A stretch of DNA of 46,515 bases from positions 1-46,515 of the forward strand of contig JADDQD010000166.1 of the NCBI GenBank assembly GCA_016781555.1, read 5' to 3'. This DNA comes from Pseudomonadota bacterium (lineage in GTDB: Bacteria; Pseudomonadota; Alphaproteobacteria; Sphingomonadales; Sphingomonadaceae). The position numbers were made by a program, and so were the translations under genes. A model generated the notes under the pieces. That model saw only the letters and a list, made by a program, of their open reading frames with translations. It searched no databases and was not told the origin of the DNA. Of this stretch, positions 25,753 to 34,202 are shown piece by piece (within the stretch, counting starts at the first letter, position 1; each line of letters starts with the position of its first letter).

Positions 25753-26442
25753 ATGTTCAGCTACGTTCGTGCTGCGGCCTTCGCCGTGGCTGCCGTCGGA
25801 GCGGCTTTGGCTCCGAGTTTTGCTGACCCTTCCCTCGCTTGGGAACTGCAGCCAACCGCCGCAGCACCTTTCAATCATGCTGCTGCCAATCTGGATGGCG
25901 GTGCCCTCGAGGCGAACACCGTCCAACCGGCTGAAACGCTTCCATACGACATCGATATCTCGGCGGCCGTGGCCGCGCATGCGGTGGCCACCGTCGCTCC
26001 TGATGACTCCGAAGAGAAAGCAGCTCCGGTTCGTCCGCTGAGCGCGCTCGTGGAAGAGCATTCCGGCACCAAAACTACTGACAGCGAAATGGGGTGCCTT
26101 GCTGGCGCCATTTATTTCGAGTCCAAAGGCGAACCGCTCGCCGGCCAGCTCGCCGTGGCCGAAGTGATTATCAACCGCGCAAAATCGGGCCGGTATCCTT
26201 CGAGCTTGTGCGGCGTCGTGAAGCAGCGGGGCCAGTTCTCCTTCATTCGCGCTGGCCACTTCCCAGCCTTCTCGCGGGACAATAGCCATTGGCGCAAGGC
26301 GGTTGCGATCGCGCACATTGCCATCAAGGACCTGGCCGACAGCCCTGCGGCGCAGGCGCTTTCCTTTCACGCCACTCGGGTTTCGCCGGGCTGGCGGATG
26401 AAACGCGTTGCGCGAGTGGGCAATCACATCTTTTATCGCTGA
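25753..26442 (+). CDS. Cell wall hydrolase, SleB/CwlJ family
   Basis: 229 residues. The C-terminal domain (about 112-229) is the Hydrolase_2 (SleB) fold, a lytic transglycosylase/glucosaminidase that cuts peptidoglycan. E123 in AIYFESKGEP is the expected catalytic residue; GQLAVAEVIINRAKSGRYP and QFSFI follow. The N-terminus has a signal peptide (cleavage near residue 24-29), so it acts in the periplasm. Residues 30-110 are a low-complexity Ala/acidic linker. In Proteobacteria such enzymes remodel the wall and have nothing to do with spores. The 3' end is duplicated just downstream. Confidence 0.88.
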   Translation: MFSYVRAAAFAVAAVGAALAPSFADPSLAWELQPTAAAPFNHAAANLDGGALEANTVQPAETLPYDIDISAAVAAHAVATVAPDDSEEKAAPVRPLSALVEEHSGTKTTDSEMGCLAGAIYFESKGEPLAGQLAVAEVIINRAKSGRYPSSLCGVVKQRGQFSFIRAGHFPAFSRDNSHWRKAVAIAHIAIKDLADSPAAQALSFHATRVSPGWRMKRVARVGNHIFYR

Positions 26443-26466
26443 TGCGCAGGTTTTATCGCTGATGCG
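26431..26466 (+). repeat. 20-base tandem duplication at the end of the SleB-type gene
   Basis: TTTTATCGCTGATGCG occurs at 26431-26446 and again at 26451-26466. The first copy holds the last codons and the TGA stop; the second is untranslated. Looks like a replication-slippage duplication. Confidence 0.85.
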
Positions 26467-26515
26467 AAGGCGCGTCCGCCTTCCATTTGTTCCCTTTTCA
26501 TTCTAATCCGGGCCG

Positions 26516-27013
26516 ATGGCCAGCCCTTCGCACCCCGAGCTCCAGCCTTGCCTTGCGGGCGAGCCCATAGCTGCACAGGATGTTTCGCGCGGCGTTACTC
26601 GACTGTTTTTCCGTCAGGACAAGTTCGCCATTTGCGAAGTGCCGCTCCCAAACGGCCGCCGAGCAGACATGATGGCGATTTGCGGCAAGGGCATGCTGAC
26701 GATCGTAGAGATCAAGGTTTCCCGCGGGGATCTCTTCGGCGATCACAAATGGCAGGATTATCTCGATTATTGCGACCGGTTCTACTGGGCGGTGCCGGCG
26801 GGCTTCAGCCTTGAGCCCTTTGAGGGCGAGGCATTCCAGCCAACTTGCTGCGGGCTCATCGTTGCAGATCGATATGACGCCGCGGTGGTGCGGGAAGCTC
26901 CGGTCCGGAAGCTTTCGGGCAATCGCAGGCGCGCCGAGACTTTGCGGTTCGCCCGCCGCGCAGCAAGGCGTCTGGTCGGCGACCTCGACCCAAACCTCTT
27001 CGGCCTCGATTAG
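26516..27013 (+). CDS. mmcB: MmcB family DNA repair protein
   Basis: 165 residues. MmcB was described in Caulobacter as a DNA-damage-inducible protein needed for resistance to mitomycin C. It has a PD-(D/E)XK nuclease-like core: D51 in RADMMAI, then E65 and K67 in IVEIKVSRGD, followed by DHKWQDYLDYCDRFYWAV. That pattern fits a restriction-endonuclease-fold nuclease; activity is inferred. The ATG at 26516 is the only reasonable start. I see no LexA box in the 73-base upstream gap. Confidence 0.85.
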   Translation: MASPSHPELQPCLAGEPIAAQDVSRGVTRLFFRQDKFAICEVPLPNGRRADMMAICGKGMLTIVEIKVSRGDLFGDHKWQDYLDYCDRFYWAVPAGFSLEPFEGEAFQPTCCGLIVADRYDAAVVREAPVRKLSGNRRRAETLRFARRAARRLVGDLDPNLFGLD

Positions 27014-27058
27014 CCCGCTTCCATGGATCAGGCTCCCGCGGGCCTGATCTGCCAAGCT

Positions 27059-27658
27059 CTAAAGCTTCGGGCCGGAGACGGGTTTGGAGGGAGCAGGCGC
27101 CGCTTCCAGCAGCTTCAGGACAGCGGCGGCGCGTTTGTCCTGCCGCGCGTAATCGAGCGCGGAATAGCCAGCCACGCTGTCCGCGCGCTTCGGATTGGCG
27201 CCCATTCCCACGAGCAGGCGGGTCATTGCGACGTCCCGATTGTGAACCGCAAAGATGAGCGGCGTCTCGCCACGGCTATTGGCCTGGTTCACATTTGCTT
27301 TGAAGCGAACAAGAAGTTGCGCGCCTTCAAGCCAGCCGAGCTGCGAAGCAAGCATAAGCGCGCTGTTGCCCTCCTTGTTCGCAAGGTCGGCCCTTGCTCC
27401 CTTGCCAAGAAGAAAGCCGAGCCAAACTCGGTCGCGCCCTCTTGTGACGATGTGCAGCGCGCCATCGCCGTTTCCGTCCTTGGCGTTGATCACGGTGGAG
27501 CCAGGCACGGCCACCAAAGCTTCCACCTTTCCGCCGTCTCGCTCCTTCACGCCCTGTATGAAGGTGTAGCTATCTGAAAATTTCTGCGTCTGGCCCGGCT
27601 GGGCAGAGAGCGCGATAGCAATGGCGGCGGTAACGCCGAGGCTCAATTTAGGGAACAC
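27059..27658 (-). CDS. Secreted ankyrin-repeat protein
   Basis: 199 residues. A signal peptide (residues 1-about 24, ending AQPGQTQ) directs it to the periplasm. Three or four ankyrin repeats follow between residues about 60 and 185, recognisable by DGALHIVTRG, GNSALMLASQLG, GETPLIFAVHNRD and GYSALDYARQDK. Ankyrin arrays mediate protein contacts; the partner is unknown. The start is GTG at 27658 with GGGGG about eight bases upstream. It converges with mmcB and is divergent from the SCO1 gene. Confidence 0.85.
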   Translation of the reverse strand: MFPKLSLGVTAAIAIALSAQPGQTQKFSDSYTFIQGVKERDGGKVEALVAVPGSTVINAKDGNGDGALHIVTRGRDRVWLGFLLGKGARADLANKEGNSALMLASQLGWLEGAQLLVRFKANVNQANSRGETPLIFAVHNRDVAMTRLLVGMGANPKRADSVAGYSALDYARQDKRAAAVLKLLEAAPAPSKPVSGPKL

Positions 27659-27717
27659 GTCGCAACCCCCAGTTCTGCTTGATTACAGGCCCTTAGCAAA
27701 GCAAGGCTGGCAGCGCC

Positions 27718-28308
27718 ATGAATGAAACTCGCGTGCCCCTGCTGGTGTTGATGCTGCTTGCTCTTCTCGGCGCTTGTTCGGGCGGGGCCGGCGAAGCGCC
27801 GCCGCTTGAGGGCGCGCGACTGGGCGGTTCATTCACACTGACCGATCAGAACGGCCGCCCAGTAAGCGACACCCAGTTCGATGGCCGCTACCGCATCGTG
27901 TATTTTGGCTTCACTTATTGCCCGGATGTGTGCCCCGTGGACCTTCAGACCATCGGGCAAGCGATGCGAATGGTCGAGAAGAGCGACCCGTCCAAAGCGG
28001 AACGGGTGCAGCCGATCTTCATCACCGTCGATCCGCAACGGGATACACCTGCCGTGATGAAGCAATATGTCTCATCCTTTCACCCTCGGCTGATCGGCCT
28101 CACCGGCACCAGGGAACAGATTGCTGACGTCGCTAAGAAGCACGGCGTCTACTTTGGCAAGGCGGAGGAGCCCGGCGTAACCGAGTATATGGTTGATCAT
28201 TCCCGGATTGCCTTGCTGTTCGGCCCGAAGGGGGAGCCCATCGCGATCCTTCCGCACGACAAAGGCGCGGAGGCGGTCGCTGCCGAGCTGAGGCGCTGGG
28301 TTCAATGA
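27718..28308 (+). CDS. SCO1/SenC/PrrC family copper-binding lipoprotein
   Basis: 196 residues. Delivers copper to, or reduces, the CuA site of cytochrome c oxidase, outside the inner membrane. A lipobox LGAC gives an acylated Cys20. The thioredoxin-like fold carries the copper ligands C68 and C72 (FTYCPDVCP) and H161 in [18 protein letters not shown] is the usual central block. No oxidase genes are in the window. The stop overlaps the ycgN ATG (ATGA). Confidence 0.93.
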   Translation: MNETRVPLLVLMLLALLGACSGGAGEAPPLEGARLGGSFTLTDQNGRPVSDTQFDGRYRIVYFGFTYCPDVCPVDLQTIGQAMRMVEKSDPSKAERVQPIFITVDPQRDTPAVMKQYVSSFHPRLIGLTGTREQIADVAKKHGVYFGKAEEPGVTEYMVDHSRIALLFGPKGEPIAILPHDKGAEAVAAELRRWVQ

Positions 28309-28736
28309 CGGATACCTTCTGGGAAAAGCCACTTGGCGAACTGAGCCGTGCCGAATGGGAGGCATTGTGCGATGGCTGCGGGAAGTGCTGTCTGCACAAG
28401 ATCGAGGACGAGGAAACCGGCCGCATCTATGGCACCAACGTCGCCTGCAAGCTGCTGGACCGGCACAGCTGTCGTTGCACCAATTATCGTGGCCGCAAGG
28501 CATTCGTGCCGGATTGCGTGCGCTTGACCGCAGACCAGGTGAGCAAGCTCGAATGGCTGCCGTCCACTTGTGCGTACCGGCTCCGCGGTGAGGGAAAGCC
28601 ACTGCCCGAATGGCACTATCTCGTGAGCGGAAGCCGTGAGACGGTGCACGAGGCAGGAATCTCGGTGCGCGGTTGGACCGTGTCCGAAGGTGAGGCGGGA
28701 GATCTCGAGCATCACCTGATCGACCGTGAACTCTGA
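28305..28736 (+). CDS. YcgN family cysteine-cluster protein (UPF0260)
   Basis: 143 residues. Starts with [25 protein letters not shown], the UPF0260 signature; cysteines 22, 25, 28 and 29, then 48, 56, 58 and 71, could bind zinc or an iron-sulfur cluster. Function is unknown in all bacteria. It overlaps the SCO1 gene upstream by four bases and the metallopeptidase gene downstream by 11 bases, so the three are likely co-transcribed and translationally coupled. Confidence 0.9.
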   Translation: MTDTFWEKPLGELSRAEWEALCDGCGKCCLHKIEDEETGRIYGTNVACKLLDRHSCRCTNYRGRKAFVPDCVRLTADQVSKLEWLPSTCAYRLRGEGKPLPEWHYLVSGSRETVHEAGISVRGWTVSEGEAGDLEHHLIDREL

Positions 28737-29427
28737 GCTTCGCTTCGAAGGCGGCAACGCGGCAAGTCTGACGCTGAAGCCCTCTCCCCGCGCGCGCACC
28801 ATGCGCCTCCGCGTCGACAGCCGGACGGGTGCGGTGGTGCTATCCTATCCGACGCGGGTGTCGCAGCGGCGGGCGATTGAATGGGCAAGGAGCCAGCGCT
28901 CGTGGATTGAGGCCCAGCTTGCAAAGCTGCCGGAGCCCGCTCCCTTGCTGGCCGGAGGGAAGGTTCCGCTTGGCGGCATTCCGCACCTCATCGACTGGCA
29001 AGTCGGGCGCCGCCGCTCGGTATCTGTTGAGGACCAGCGGATCCTGATCGGCGGCCCCGCTGAGACTTTGCAATCGCGGCTGCTTCGATGGCTGAAGCAG
29101 CACGCTTTGCAGATCCTTGCGCAGGAGACGCAGGCCTTCGCGGCAAAAGCAGGCGTTCGCGTTAGCCGGGTGGCGGTCGGTGACCCGCTCTCACGGTGGG
29201 GAAGCTGCTCGTCGACCGGAGCGATCCGCTACAGCTGGCGACTGATCCTCGCGCCTGAATGGGTGCGGCAGGCAACCGTTGCGCATGAAGTCGCGCACCG
29301 CATTCATATGAATCACGGCCCGCAGTTCCATGCTCTGGTGCAAGAGCTCCTTGGTGTAGATCCGAAGCCGGCGCGGCTATGGCTAAAGCGTGAGGGAGCC
29401 ACGATCCAGCGGATCGGCCGTCTCTGA
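28726..29427 (+). CDS. YgjP-like zinc metallopeptidase (DUF45, M48-type)
   Basis: 233 residues. The C-terminal half holds the zinc site HEVAH (187-191) followed by HMNHGPQFH, which provides a third ligand. [21 protein letters not shown] (158-177) is the DUF45/YgjP hallmark. The N-terminal half is a beta-rich domain. No signal peptide, so cytoplasmic. Start is GTG at 28726, inside the ycgN end. Substrates of this family are not established. It converges on the PBP gene with repeat copy 4 between them. Confidence 0.87.
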   Translation: MNSELRFEGGNAASLTLKPSPRARTMRLRVDSRTGAVVLSYPTRVSQRRAIEWARSQRSWIEAQLAKLPEPAPLLAGGKVPLGGIPHLIDWQVGRRRSVSVEDQRILIGGPAETLQSRLLRWLKQHALQILAQETQAFAAKAGVRVSRVAVGDPLSRWGSCSSTGAIRYSWRLILAPEWVRQATVAHEVAHRIHMNHGPQFHALVQELLGVDPKPARLWLKREGATIQRIGRL

Positions 29428-29460
29428 CCCCCGCCTCGGAGCGACCGGAGGCGATCTCCT

Positions 29461-29584
29461 AGGGCCTGATCGACTGAGGTGGAAGCGCCACGCGCTTCCG
29501 CCGAAGGCGTGGATCAGGCCCTTTCCTATGGTGGAGACCTTCATTCACGACCAGGTAATTCCGCCTGATCCGATCAAGGTCTAG
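29461..29584. repeat. Two-hairpin intergenic repeat, copy 4
   Basis: First stem AGGGCCTGAT (29461-29470) with ATCAGGCCCT (29513-29522), perfect over 10 bp, enclosing GGAAGCGC-CAC-GCGCTTCC. The second stem is AGACCTT/AAGGTCT. It lies between the convergent YgjP-like and PBP genes, and its right end supplies the last codons and the stop of the PBP gene on the minus strand. It is about 21 kb from copies 2 and 3. Confidence 0.92.
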
Positions 29585-31634
29585 GCGGTGGCGGCTCGCG
29601 CGGCGGCGGTGGCGGGCGCGCGCGGCCAACGGCGCGGTCCAGCCACTCCTGGCTGAGCGTCTCCCCGGCAGCCTCTTGCTCCTGCTCGGGTTGATCAGGA
29701 GCCGCTCGGTCTGGCTCGCCGCCGGGTTGCGGAGCCGCATCCGGAGAAATCGGGTTCCCGTCGGGATCAACCATCAGGAAGTCGTCCGGCTCGCCCGTCC
29801 AGGCTTCCTCTTCGCCTTCTGTCTGCCAATCTGGCATGGTGACTTCGATTTCAAACTCCTCTGCCGGGCGGCTTGCGACAGCCTTCACCATGTGACCGTG
29901 AAACGCCATTGCCGGCGCGCGTCCGCCCTGGAGCCCAGGGATCGGCCGGGCATCATCCCGCCCCATCCAAACACCGGTCGTTATTCCGCTGGAAAAGCCG
30001 ATGAACCAGCCGTCCTTATTTGCGCTGGTTGTGCCGGTCTTGCCCGCAACCGGGCGACCTATCTGGGCCGCGCGGCCGGTTCCGGTCAGCACCGCTGCCT
30101 GCAAGAGGTCGGTCATTTGCGCGGCGACCCATGGCGCCACCAGCGTGCGCCCGCTTTCCGGTTCGTGCTGGTAAAGGAGCCGCCCGTCAGTCGTGGCGAC
30201 CTTCACGATCCCGTACGGAACCACTGCGACGCCCTTGCTCGCAACACCGGCGAAGGCACGCGTCATGTCAATAAGCCGGACATCCGACGTGCCGAGCACC
30301 ATCGAGGGATCCGTATTCACTTCCGTAGTGATGCCGAAGCGCTGCGCCATGTCGGCCACGGTGCGGAAGCCGACCTCCTGCCCAAGCTTTGCCGAAACGG
30401 TGTTGATCGAGCGTGCGAAGGCTTCGCGCACGGTGACGGGGCCATGGTGGGTGCGGTCGTTGTTACGTGGCCGCCAGCCGTTGATGTTCACAGGCTCGTC
30501 GACGACCGTGTCGTTGGGCGTGTGGCCAGCCTCGAGCGCCGCCAGGTAAACGAACAGCTTAAAGGCAGAGCCGGGCTGGCGAGTTGCCTGCGTCGCGCGG
30601 TTGTAGAGGGAGGAAACATAATCCCGGCCCCCGATCATGGCCCGCACCGCCCCATCGCGGTCCAGCGAAACGAGCGCTCCCTGTGCCCCTGGCGGCGTGT
30701 TTGCGTTGATCGCCTGATCCGCAGCGCGCTGCATGCCCGCGTCGAGGCTCGTCCAAACGTCGATCGGCTCCACCGTCTCGTCGATCAGCGTATCCAGCTG
30801 CGGCAGTACCCAGTCGGTGAAGTAGCGCACGCTGTTCTGCTTCGGCGTCGGCACGAGCTTGACGTCTGCGGGCTCGGCTGAGGCGGCATCGAACGCGCTG
30901 ACATAGCCTTGCTGCTTCATCAGATCGATGACGATGCCGGCACGGCCCTTGGCCGCTTCGGCGTCAGCGGTCGGCGAATAATTGGACGGAGCTTTCACCA
31001 GCCCCGCGATGATCGCAGCTTCCGAAAGCGTGAGATTTTCAGCCGAATGGCCGAAGAAGCGGCGTGCAGCCGCATCGATGCCATAGGCACCGCCCCCGAA
31101 GTAAACGCGATTAAGGTAGAGTTCGAGGATCTGCTCCTTCGAAAAGCGCCGCTCGAGCGCCAGGGCGAGGATCGCTTCGCGCATTTTGCGCCCGAAGGTA
31201 CGAGTGTTTGTGAGAAAGATGTTGCGCGCGAGCTGCTGTGTGATCGTTGAGCCGCCTTCTCGCCACCGGCCGCGATCGAACCGAACCTTCACGGCGCGCG
31301 CCAGGCCGACCGGATCAACGCCGATGTGGGAGCGGAACCGCCGATCCTCGACCGCCACCATGGCATTTTTCATGATGGGTGGAATTTCGTCGTAGCTAAG
31401 CCACTCGCCGAAGCTCGGACCCAACGAAACGAGGACTGAGCCGTCGGCGGCGCGGACACGGATCATTTGCCCCAGGTCATCGCGGCGAACGAGTTCCTGG
31501 TAACTCGGCAGCGAGCTCATTGCGATGCCGACCGCTACCACCAAAGCGATCAGCCCCACGATCGCCGTGTAGACGCCTATCTTGAGCGTGGTGATCAGCG
31601 CGCGCTTGATCGCGGAGGAAGCAGTACTGGCCAT
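29574..31634 (-). CDS. Class A penicillin-binding protein (PBP1A family)
   Basis: 686 residues. A bifunctional inner-membrane enzyme that polymerises and cross-links peptidoglycan. One membrane helix lies at about 18-40. The GT51 glycosyltransferase has E96 in AVEDRRF and GGSTITQQ at 127-134. The transpeptidase has S356-x-x-K359 (GSAFK), SIN at 409-411 and KTGTT at 532-536. The tail from about 610 is acidic and proline-rich, ending in a poly-proline run. The last codons (RP-stop) derive from repeat copy 4. It lacks the long OB-like insert of typical PBP1a, so the exact paralogue is uncertain. Confidence 0.93.
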   Translation of the reverse strand: MASTASSAIKRALITTLKIGVYTAIVGLIALVVAVGIAMSSLPSYQELVRRDDLGQMIRVRAADGSVLVSLGPSFGEWLSYDEIPPIMKNAMVAVEDRRFRSHIGVDPVGLARAVKVRFDRGRWREGGSTITQQLARNIFLTNTRTFGRKMREAILALALERRFSKEQILELYLNRVYFGGGAYGIDAAARRFFGHSAENLTLSEAAIIAGLVKAPSNYSPTADAEAAKGRAGIVIDLMKQQGYVSAFDAASAEPADVKLVPTPKQNSVRYFTDWVLPQLDTLIDETVEPIDVWTSLDAGMQRAADQAINANTPPGAQGALVSLDRDGAVRAMIGGRDYVSSLYNRATQATRQPGSAFKLFVYLAALEAGHTPNDTVVDEPVNINGWRPRNNDRTHHGPVTVREAFARSINTVSAKLGQEVGFRTVADMAQRFGITTEVNTDPSMVLGTSDVRLIDMTRAFAGVASKGVAVVPYGIVKVATTDGRLLYQHEPESGRTLVAPWVAAQMTDLLQAAVLTGTGRAAQIGRPVAGKTGTTSANKDGWFIGFSSGITTGVWMGRDDARPIPGLQGGRAPAMAFHGHMVKAVASRPAEEFEIEVTMPDWQTEGEEEAWTGEPDDFLMVDPDGNPISPDAAPQPGGEPDRAAPDQPEQEQEAAGETLSQEWLDRAVGRARPPPPPREPPPPRP

Positions 31635-31763
31635 TGCGCCTCAGCGTAAGGCTTGTTGGATTGGCTCACAAGCAGGACCGCGGCGAGGCGCCGGTGCTCG
31701 GCATCGGCCGGGTCATGGGCGCGGGCCAGCTTCGCTCGCCAAAGTCCGTGTGCCCGGCAACGC

Positions 31764-32177
31764 TTATCTCTTCGGTTCAAAATCGAGTGAAGCGCTGTTG
31801 ATGCAGTAACGGAGCCCGTCCGGCCCTGGACCATCCGGAAAGACGTGGCCCAGATGCCCGTCGCACTTCGCGCAACGCACTTCAACGCGCCGCATCCCGT
31901 AGGCATCGTCAGTATGCTCCGTCACCGCATCCTGGCCCGCGGGGGCCGTAAAGCTCGGCCAGCCGCTGCCGCTGTCATATTTGGTGTCACTCGAGAAAAG
32001 CGGCTTTCTGCACCCGGCGCAAAGATATTCTCCGGCTGCGTGGTTGTTCCAGTAGCGGCCGGTGAAAGCGCGTTCCGTGCCTGCTTCGCGCAGCACTTGA
32101 TATTGCTCGGCGGAAAGCCGCTGGCGCCATTCGTGTTCAGGCAGGTCGAGATGATCTTCAGTATCGCGGACATCCAT
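31764..32177 (-). CDS. msrB: Peptide-methionine (R)-S-oxide reductase
   Basis: 137 residues. Reduces methionine-R-sulfoxide in oxidised proteins. The catalytic cysteine is C125 in [11 protein letters not shown]. Structural zinc is held by C53/C56 (CAGC) and C102/C105 (CAKC), and SGSGWPSF near residues 69-76 binds substrate. No signal peptide, so cytoplasmic. It stands alone between the PBP and a tRNA gene. The 129-base gap downstream (31635-31763) shows nothing recognisable. Confidence 0.96.
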   Translation of the reverse strand: MDVRDTEDHLDLPEHEWRQRLSAEQYQVLREAGTERAFTGRYWNNHAAGEYLCAGCRKPLFSSDTKYDSGSGWPSFTAPAGQDAVTEHTDDAYGMRRVEVRCAKCDGHLGHVFPDGPGPDGLRYCINSASLDFEPKR

Positions 32178-32296
32178 GGCGGCCTCTTCTCAATGCTAGG
32201 GGGTTGCTGCTAAGCTAGTAGCGGAGCCAACCCACGCCAAGGGGAGCTTCCGAAGTCGTCTGGCGCAACTAATGGCAGTTGCCGATGCGTTTCCGG

Positions 32297-32318
32297 GGGG
32301 CTGGTGCGCTCCAGCCCC
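32297..32318 (-). terminator. Stem-loop just downstream of tRNA-Leu
   Basis: GGGGCTGG (32297-32304) pairs perfectly with CCAGCCCC (32311-32318) around a six-base loop, starting 13 bases past the tRNA 3' end on the minus strand. No T-run follows. It may mark the transcript end or protect it. Confidence 0.45.
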
Positions 32319-32330
32319 TCTCCAATTCGA

Positions 32331-32417
32331 TGGTGCGGTCGAGAAGACTCGAACTTCCACGGGCTTTCGCCCACAACGACCTCAACGTTGCGCGTCTACC
32401 AGTTCCGCCACGACCGC
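32331..32417 (-). tRNA. tRNA-Leu, anticodon GAG
   Basis: 87 bases including an encoded CCA. The acceptor stem GCGGTCG (from 32417) pairs with CGACCGC. The D-loop has GGTAGACGC, the anticodon arm is CAACG-TTGAGGT-CGTTG with anticodon GAG, and a long variable arm (GTGGGCGAAAGCCCGT) marks a type II tRNA as expected for leucine. TTCGAGTC is the T-loop. It reads CUC and CUU codons. Confidence 0.97.
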
Positions 32418-32466
32418 ACATCTGAATTGTCCGCCGATTGAAGAACCAGCGGCTGGCAGGTGGGCG

Positions 32467-32495
32467 CCTCTAGCAAAGCGGTTCCGTGCGCGCAA
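32467..32495 (-). promoter_or_regulatory. Probable promoter of tRNA-Leu
   Basis: On the minus strand TTGCGC (32490-32495) and TAGAGG (32467-32472) are 17 bases apart, about 50 bases ahead of the tRNA. The remainder of the 150-base gap up to the next gene shows nothing else. Confidence 0.4.
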
Positions 32496-32568
32496 CGCGC
32501 TTTTCCGAGCCCGGCGCGGGAAATCTGCTGCGCTGAACCCAGAACCGGGTCACGCGGTCAGACAAGCC

Positions 32569-33345
32569 TCACAGCGCGTTCGGGTCGAAAGTAAGGTTGA
32601 GCCGCCGCGCATTGCGGGGCACGTCCATGACGGCGCTGTTGAAGTTGGTGCTTCCGCCGGGGCCAAGCTCCGCCACGGGGGCGGAGATAGCCCAAGAATA
32701 GACCACGCGCCCCTGCGCGTCGAGGAGTTCGGCCTTGATGGGCGGCACGCTTTGGTTGATTTCGCTGGTGTTGACGACGCGGCCAAACACCGTGAGCAAT
32801 TCGTTGCCGCTCTCCAGGCTCGTACGATCCGGCTTGCGCGCCGGCACGATACGCAGCGCTTTCGCGGAAGCCTGGCCTTCGCCCCCGACCATCGGAACTC
32901 CGAAGTAGGAAATCGCCGCAACGCCGCCGAGCATCAGGATGGCGGCCATAGCAGCGAGGATGGTCCATAAGCGGGCGGGATTGCGGCGCGGCCGGAAGGG
33001 TGGCTCATGGGCGAAAGCATTGAAGTCCCCTTCGCCTTCACGGGGCCCGAGAACCGCTGTCGAAGCGGCCGCTGCGGCGGGCGCAGGCACCGACGTCGGA
33101 GGAGACGGGTCCACCTGATCGCGTATCGGCGGCGGCGGCGGTGGTGGCGGCGCGGCGGCGGCTGGTATCGGCCGCCGCGGTTCCGGTGCCGGGGCGGCTG
33201 CCGTGCTTGGCTGGGCTGCGCTCTTGCTGGGCTCTTGGAACCAACTGGTCTTGCAACTGGCGCAACGCACTTGCCTTCCGGTCGCGCCGACGGCGCCGTC
33301 CGGGACCACATAACGGGTGTCGCAGGCGGGACAGGTAAGGATCAT
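32569..33345 (-). CDS. MJ0042-type zinc-ribbon/DUF3426 membrane protein
   Basis: 258 residues. An N-terminal zinc ribbon uses C5, C8 (TCPACDTRY) and C28, C31 ([12 protein letters not shown]). A long Pro/Ala-rich linker with an eight-proline run follows, then one membrane helix (about 126-148), then a beta-rich extracytoplasmic domain resembling DUF3426 ([27 protein letters not shown]). The ribbon is therefore cytoplasmic and the C-terminus periplasmic. Function is unknown. It is divergent from ftsE, and that neighbourhood recurs in Alphaproteobacteria, hinting at a link with division or wall turnover. The frame is open to 33375; the ATG at 33345 begins the ribbon. Confidence 0.85.
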   Translation of the reverse strand: MILTCPACDTRYVVPDGAVGATGRQVRCASCKTSWFQEPSKSAAQPSTAAAPAPEPRRPIPAAAAPPPPPPPPIRDQVDPSPPTSVPAPAAAAASTAVLGPREGEGDFNAFAHEPPFRPRRNPARLWTILAAMAAILMLGGVAAISYFGVPMVGGEGQASAKALRIVPARKPDRTSLESGNELLTVFGRVVNTSEINQSVPPIKAELLDAQGRVVYSWAISAPVAELGPGGSTNFNSAVMDVPRNARRLNLTFDPNAL

Positions 33346-33488
33346 CGCGTAGTACAGCCCCCCAAGCTGGTGCACTCAGGATTTCTAAGCACGTGATTGG
33401 CGTACCATGCAAGCAATTGCCATGCTTTACCAATGACGCTGCGCCGTGCCATGGCTAAGGCCCGGTTGCGTAGAGTGCGGAGGCAGGT

Positions 33489-34202
33489 CTGAGCCCGACC
33501 AGTATCGTCCAATTCGAGAATGTGGGGCTGCGCTATGGCACCGGAGCCGAAACGCTTTCGGATCTCACTTTCTCGCTTCAGGAGGGCGGCTTCTATTTCC
33601 TCACCGGTGCTTCAGGCGCCGGCAAGACCTCGCTCTTGAAGCTGCTCTACCTTGCGCAGCGCCCGAGCCGGGGGCTTATTAAGCTTTTTGGCGAGGACAT
33701 CGTCACGATGCCGCGCAAGCGCCTTCCCGGGTTCAGGCGGCGGATCGGCGTCGTGTTTCAGGACTTTCGCCTGGTCAGGCACCTTTCCGCTTTCGACAAC
33801 GTCGCGCTGCCGCTTCGGGTGGCCGGCGTGGAGGATAAGGATCTCGAGACTCCGGTGCGCGAGATGCTGAACTGGGTGGGCCTTGGACATCGTTCCAGCG
33901 CGCGCCCCGCCACTTTGTCCGGCGGCGAGCAGCAGCGCGTGGCGATCGCACGCGCCGTTATCGCGCGGCCCGAATTGCTGCTCGCGGACGAGCCCACCGG
34001 GAATGTGGATCCTGAAATGGCCAAACGCCTGCTCCACTTGTTCGATTCCCTGAATAAGCTCGGCACCACGGTGGTTGTGGCCACTCACGACGTTCACCTC
34101 ATCGCCCGCATCGGCCGCTCGGAGATGCTCCGGCTCGACAGGGGACAGATTTCCGACCCGACCGGCGCGCTTCGCAATCCGCCGAGGGCGCCGATCGCGT
34201 GA
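33489..34202 (+). CDS. ftsE: Cell division ATP-binding protein FtsE
   Basis: 237 residues if read from CTG at 33489. FtsE is the ATPase of the FtsEX complex, which drives peptidoglycan hydrolases at the septum. Walker A GASGAGKTS is at 40-48, signature LSGGE at 143-147 and Walker B LLLADEP at 163-169, then the H-loop THDVHL. Start choice: an in-frame TAG at 33471 limits the frame. The first common codon, GTG 33522, would delete the conserved first strand (SIVQFENVGLRYG). GGAGG at 33479-33483 is spaced five bases from CTG 33489, making a CTG start most likely. Overlaps ftsX (GTGA). Confidence 0.93.
   Translation: MSPTSIVQFENVGLRYGTGAETLSDLTFSLQEGGFYFLTGASGAGKTSLLKLLYLAQRPSRGLIKLFGEDIVTMPRKRLPGFRRRIGVVFQDFRLVRHLSAFDNVALPLRVAGVEDKDLETPVREMLNWVGLGHRSSARPATLSGGEQQRVAIARAVIARPELLLADEPTGNVDPEMAKRLLHLFDSLNKLGTTVVVATHDVHLIARIGRSEMLRLDRGQISDPTGALRNPPRAPIA

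Noticed and set aside
25426-26427. 333-codon open frame on the minus strand
   Set aside because: It is antisense to the DUF1491 and SleB-type genes; a product of high GC content.
29585-29640. Short GC-rich repetitive tract as a microsatellite
   Set aside because: It encodes the proline-rich tail of the PBP gene and has no regular period beyond CCG/CCA codons.
32272-32970. 232-codon open frame on the plus strand over tRNA-Leu and the zinc-ribbon gene
   Set aside because: It is antisense to a tRNA and to a clear protein gene, and its translation has no recognisable features.
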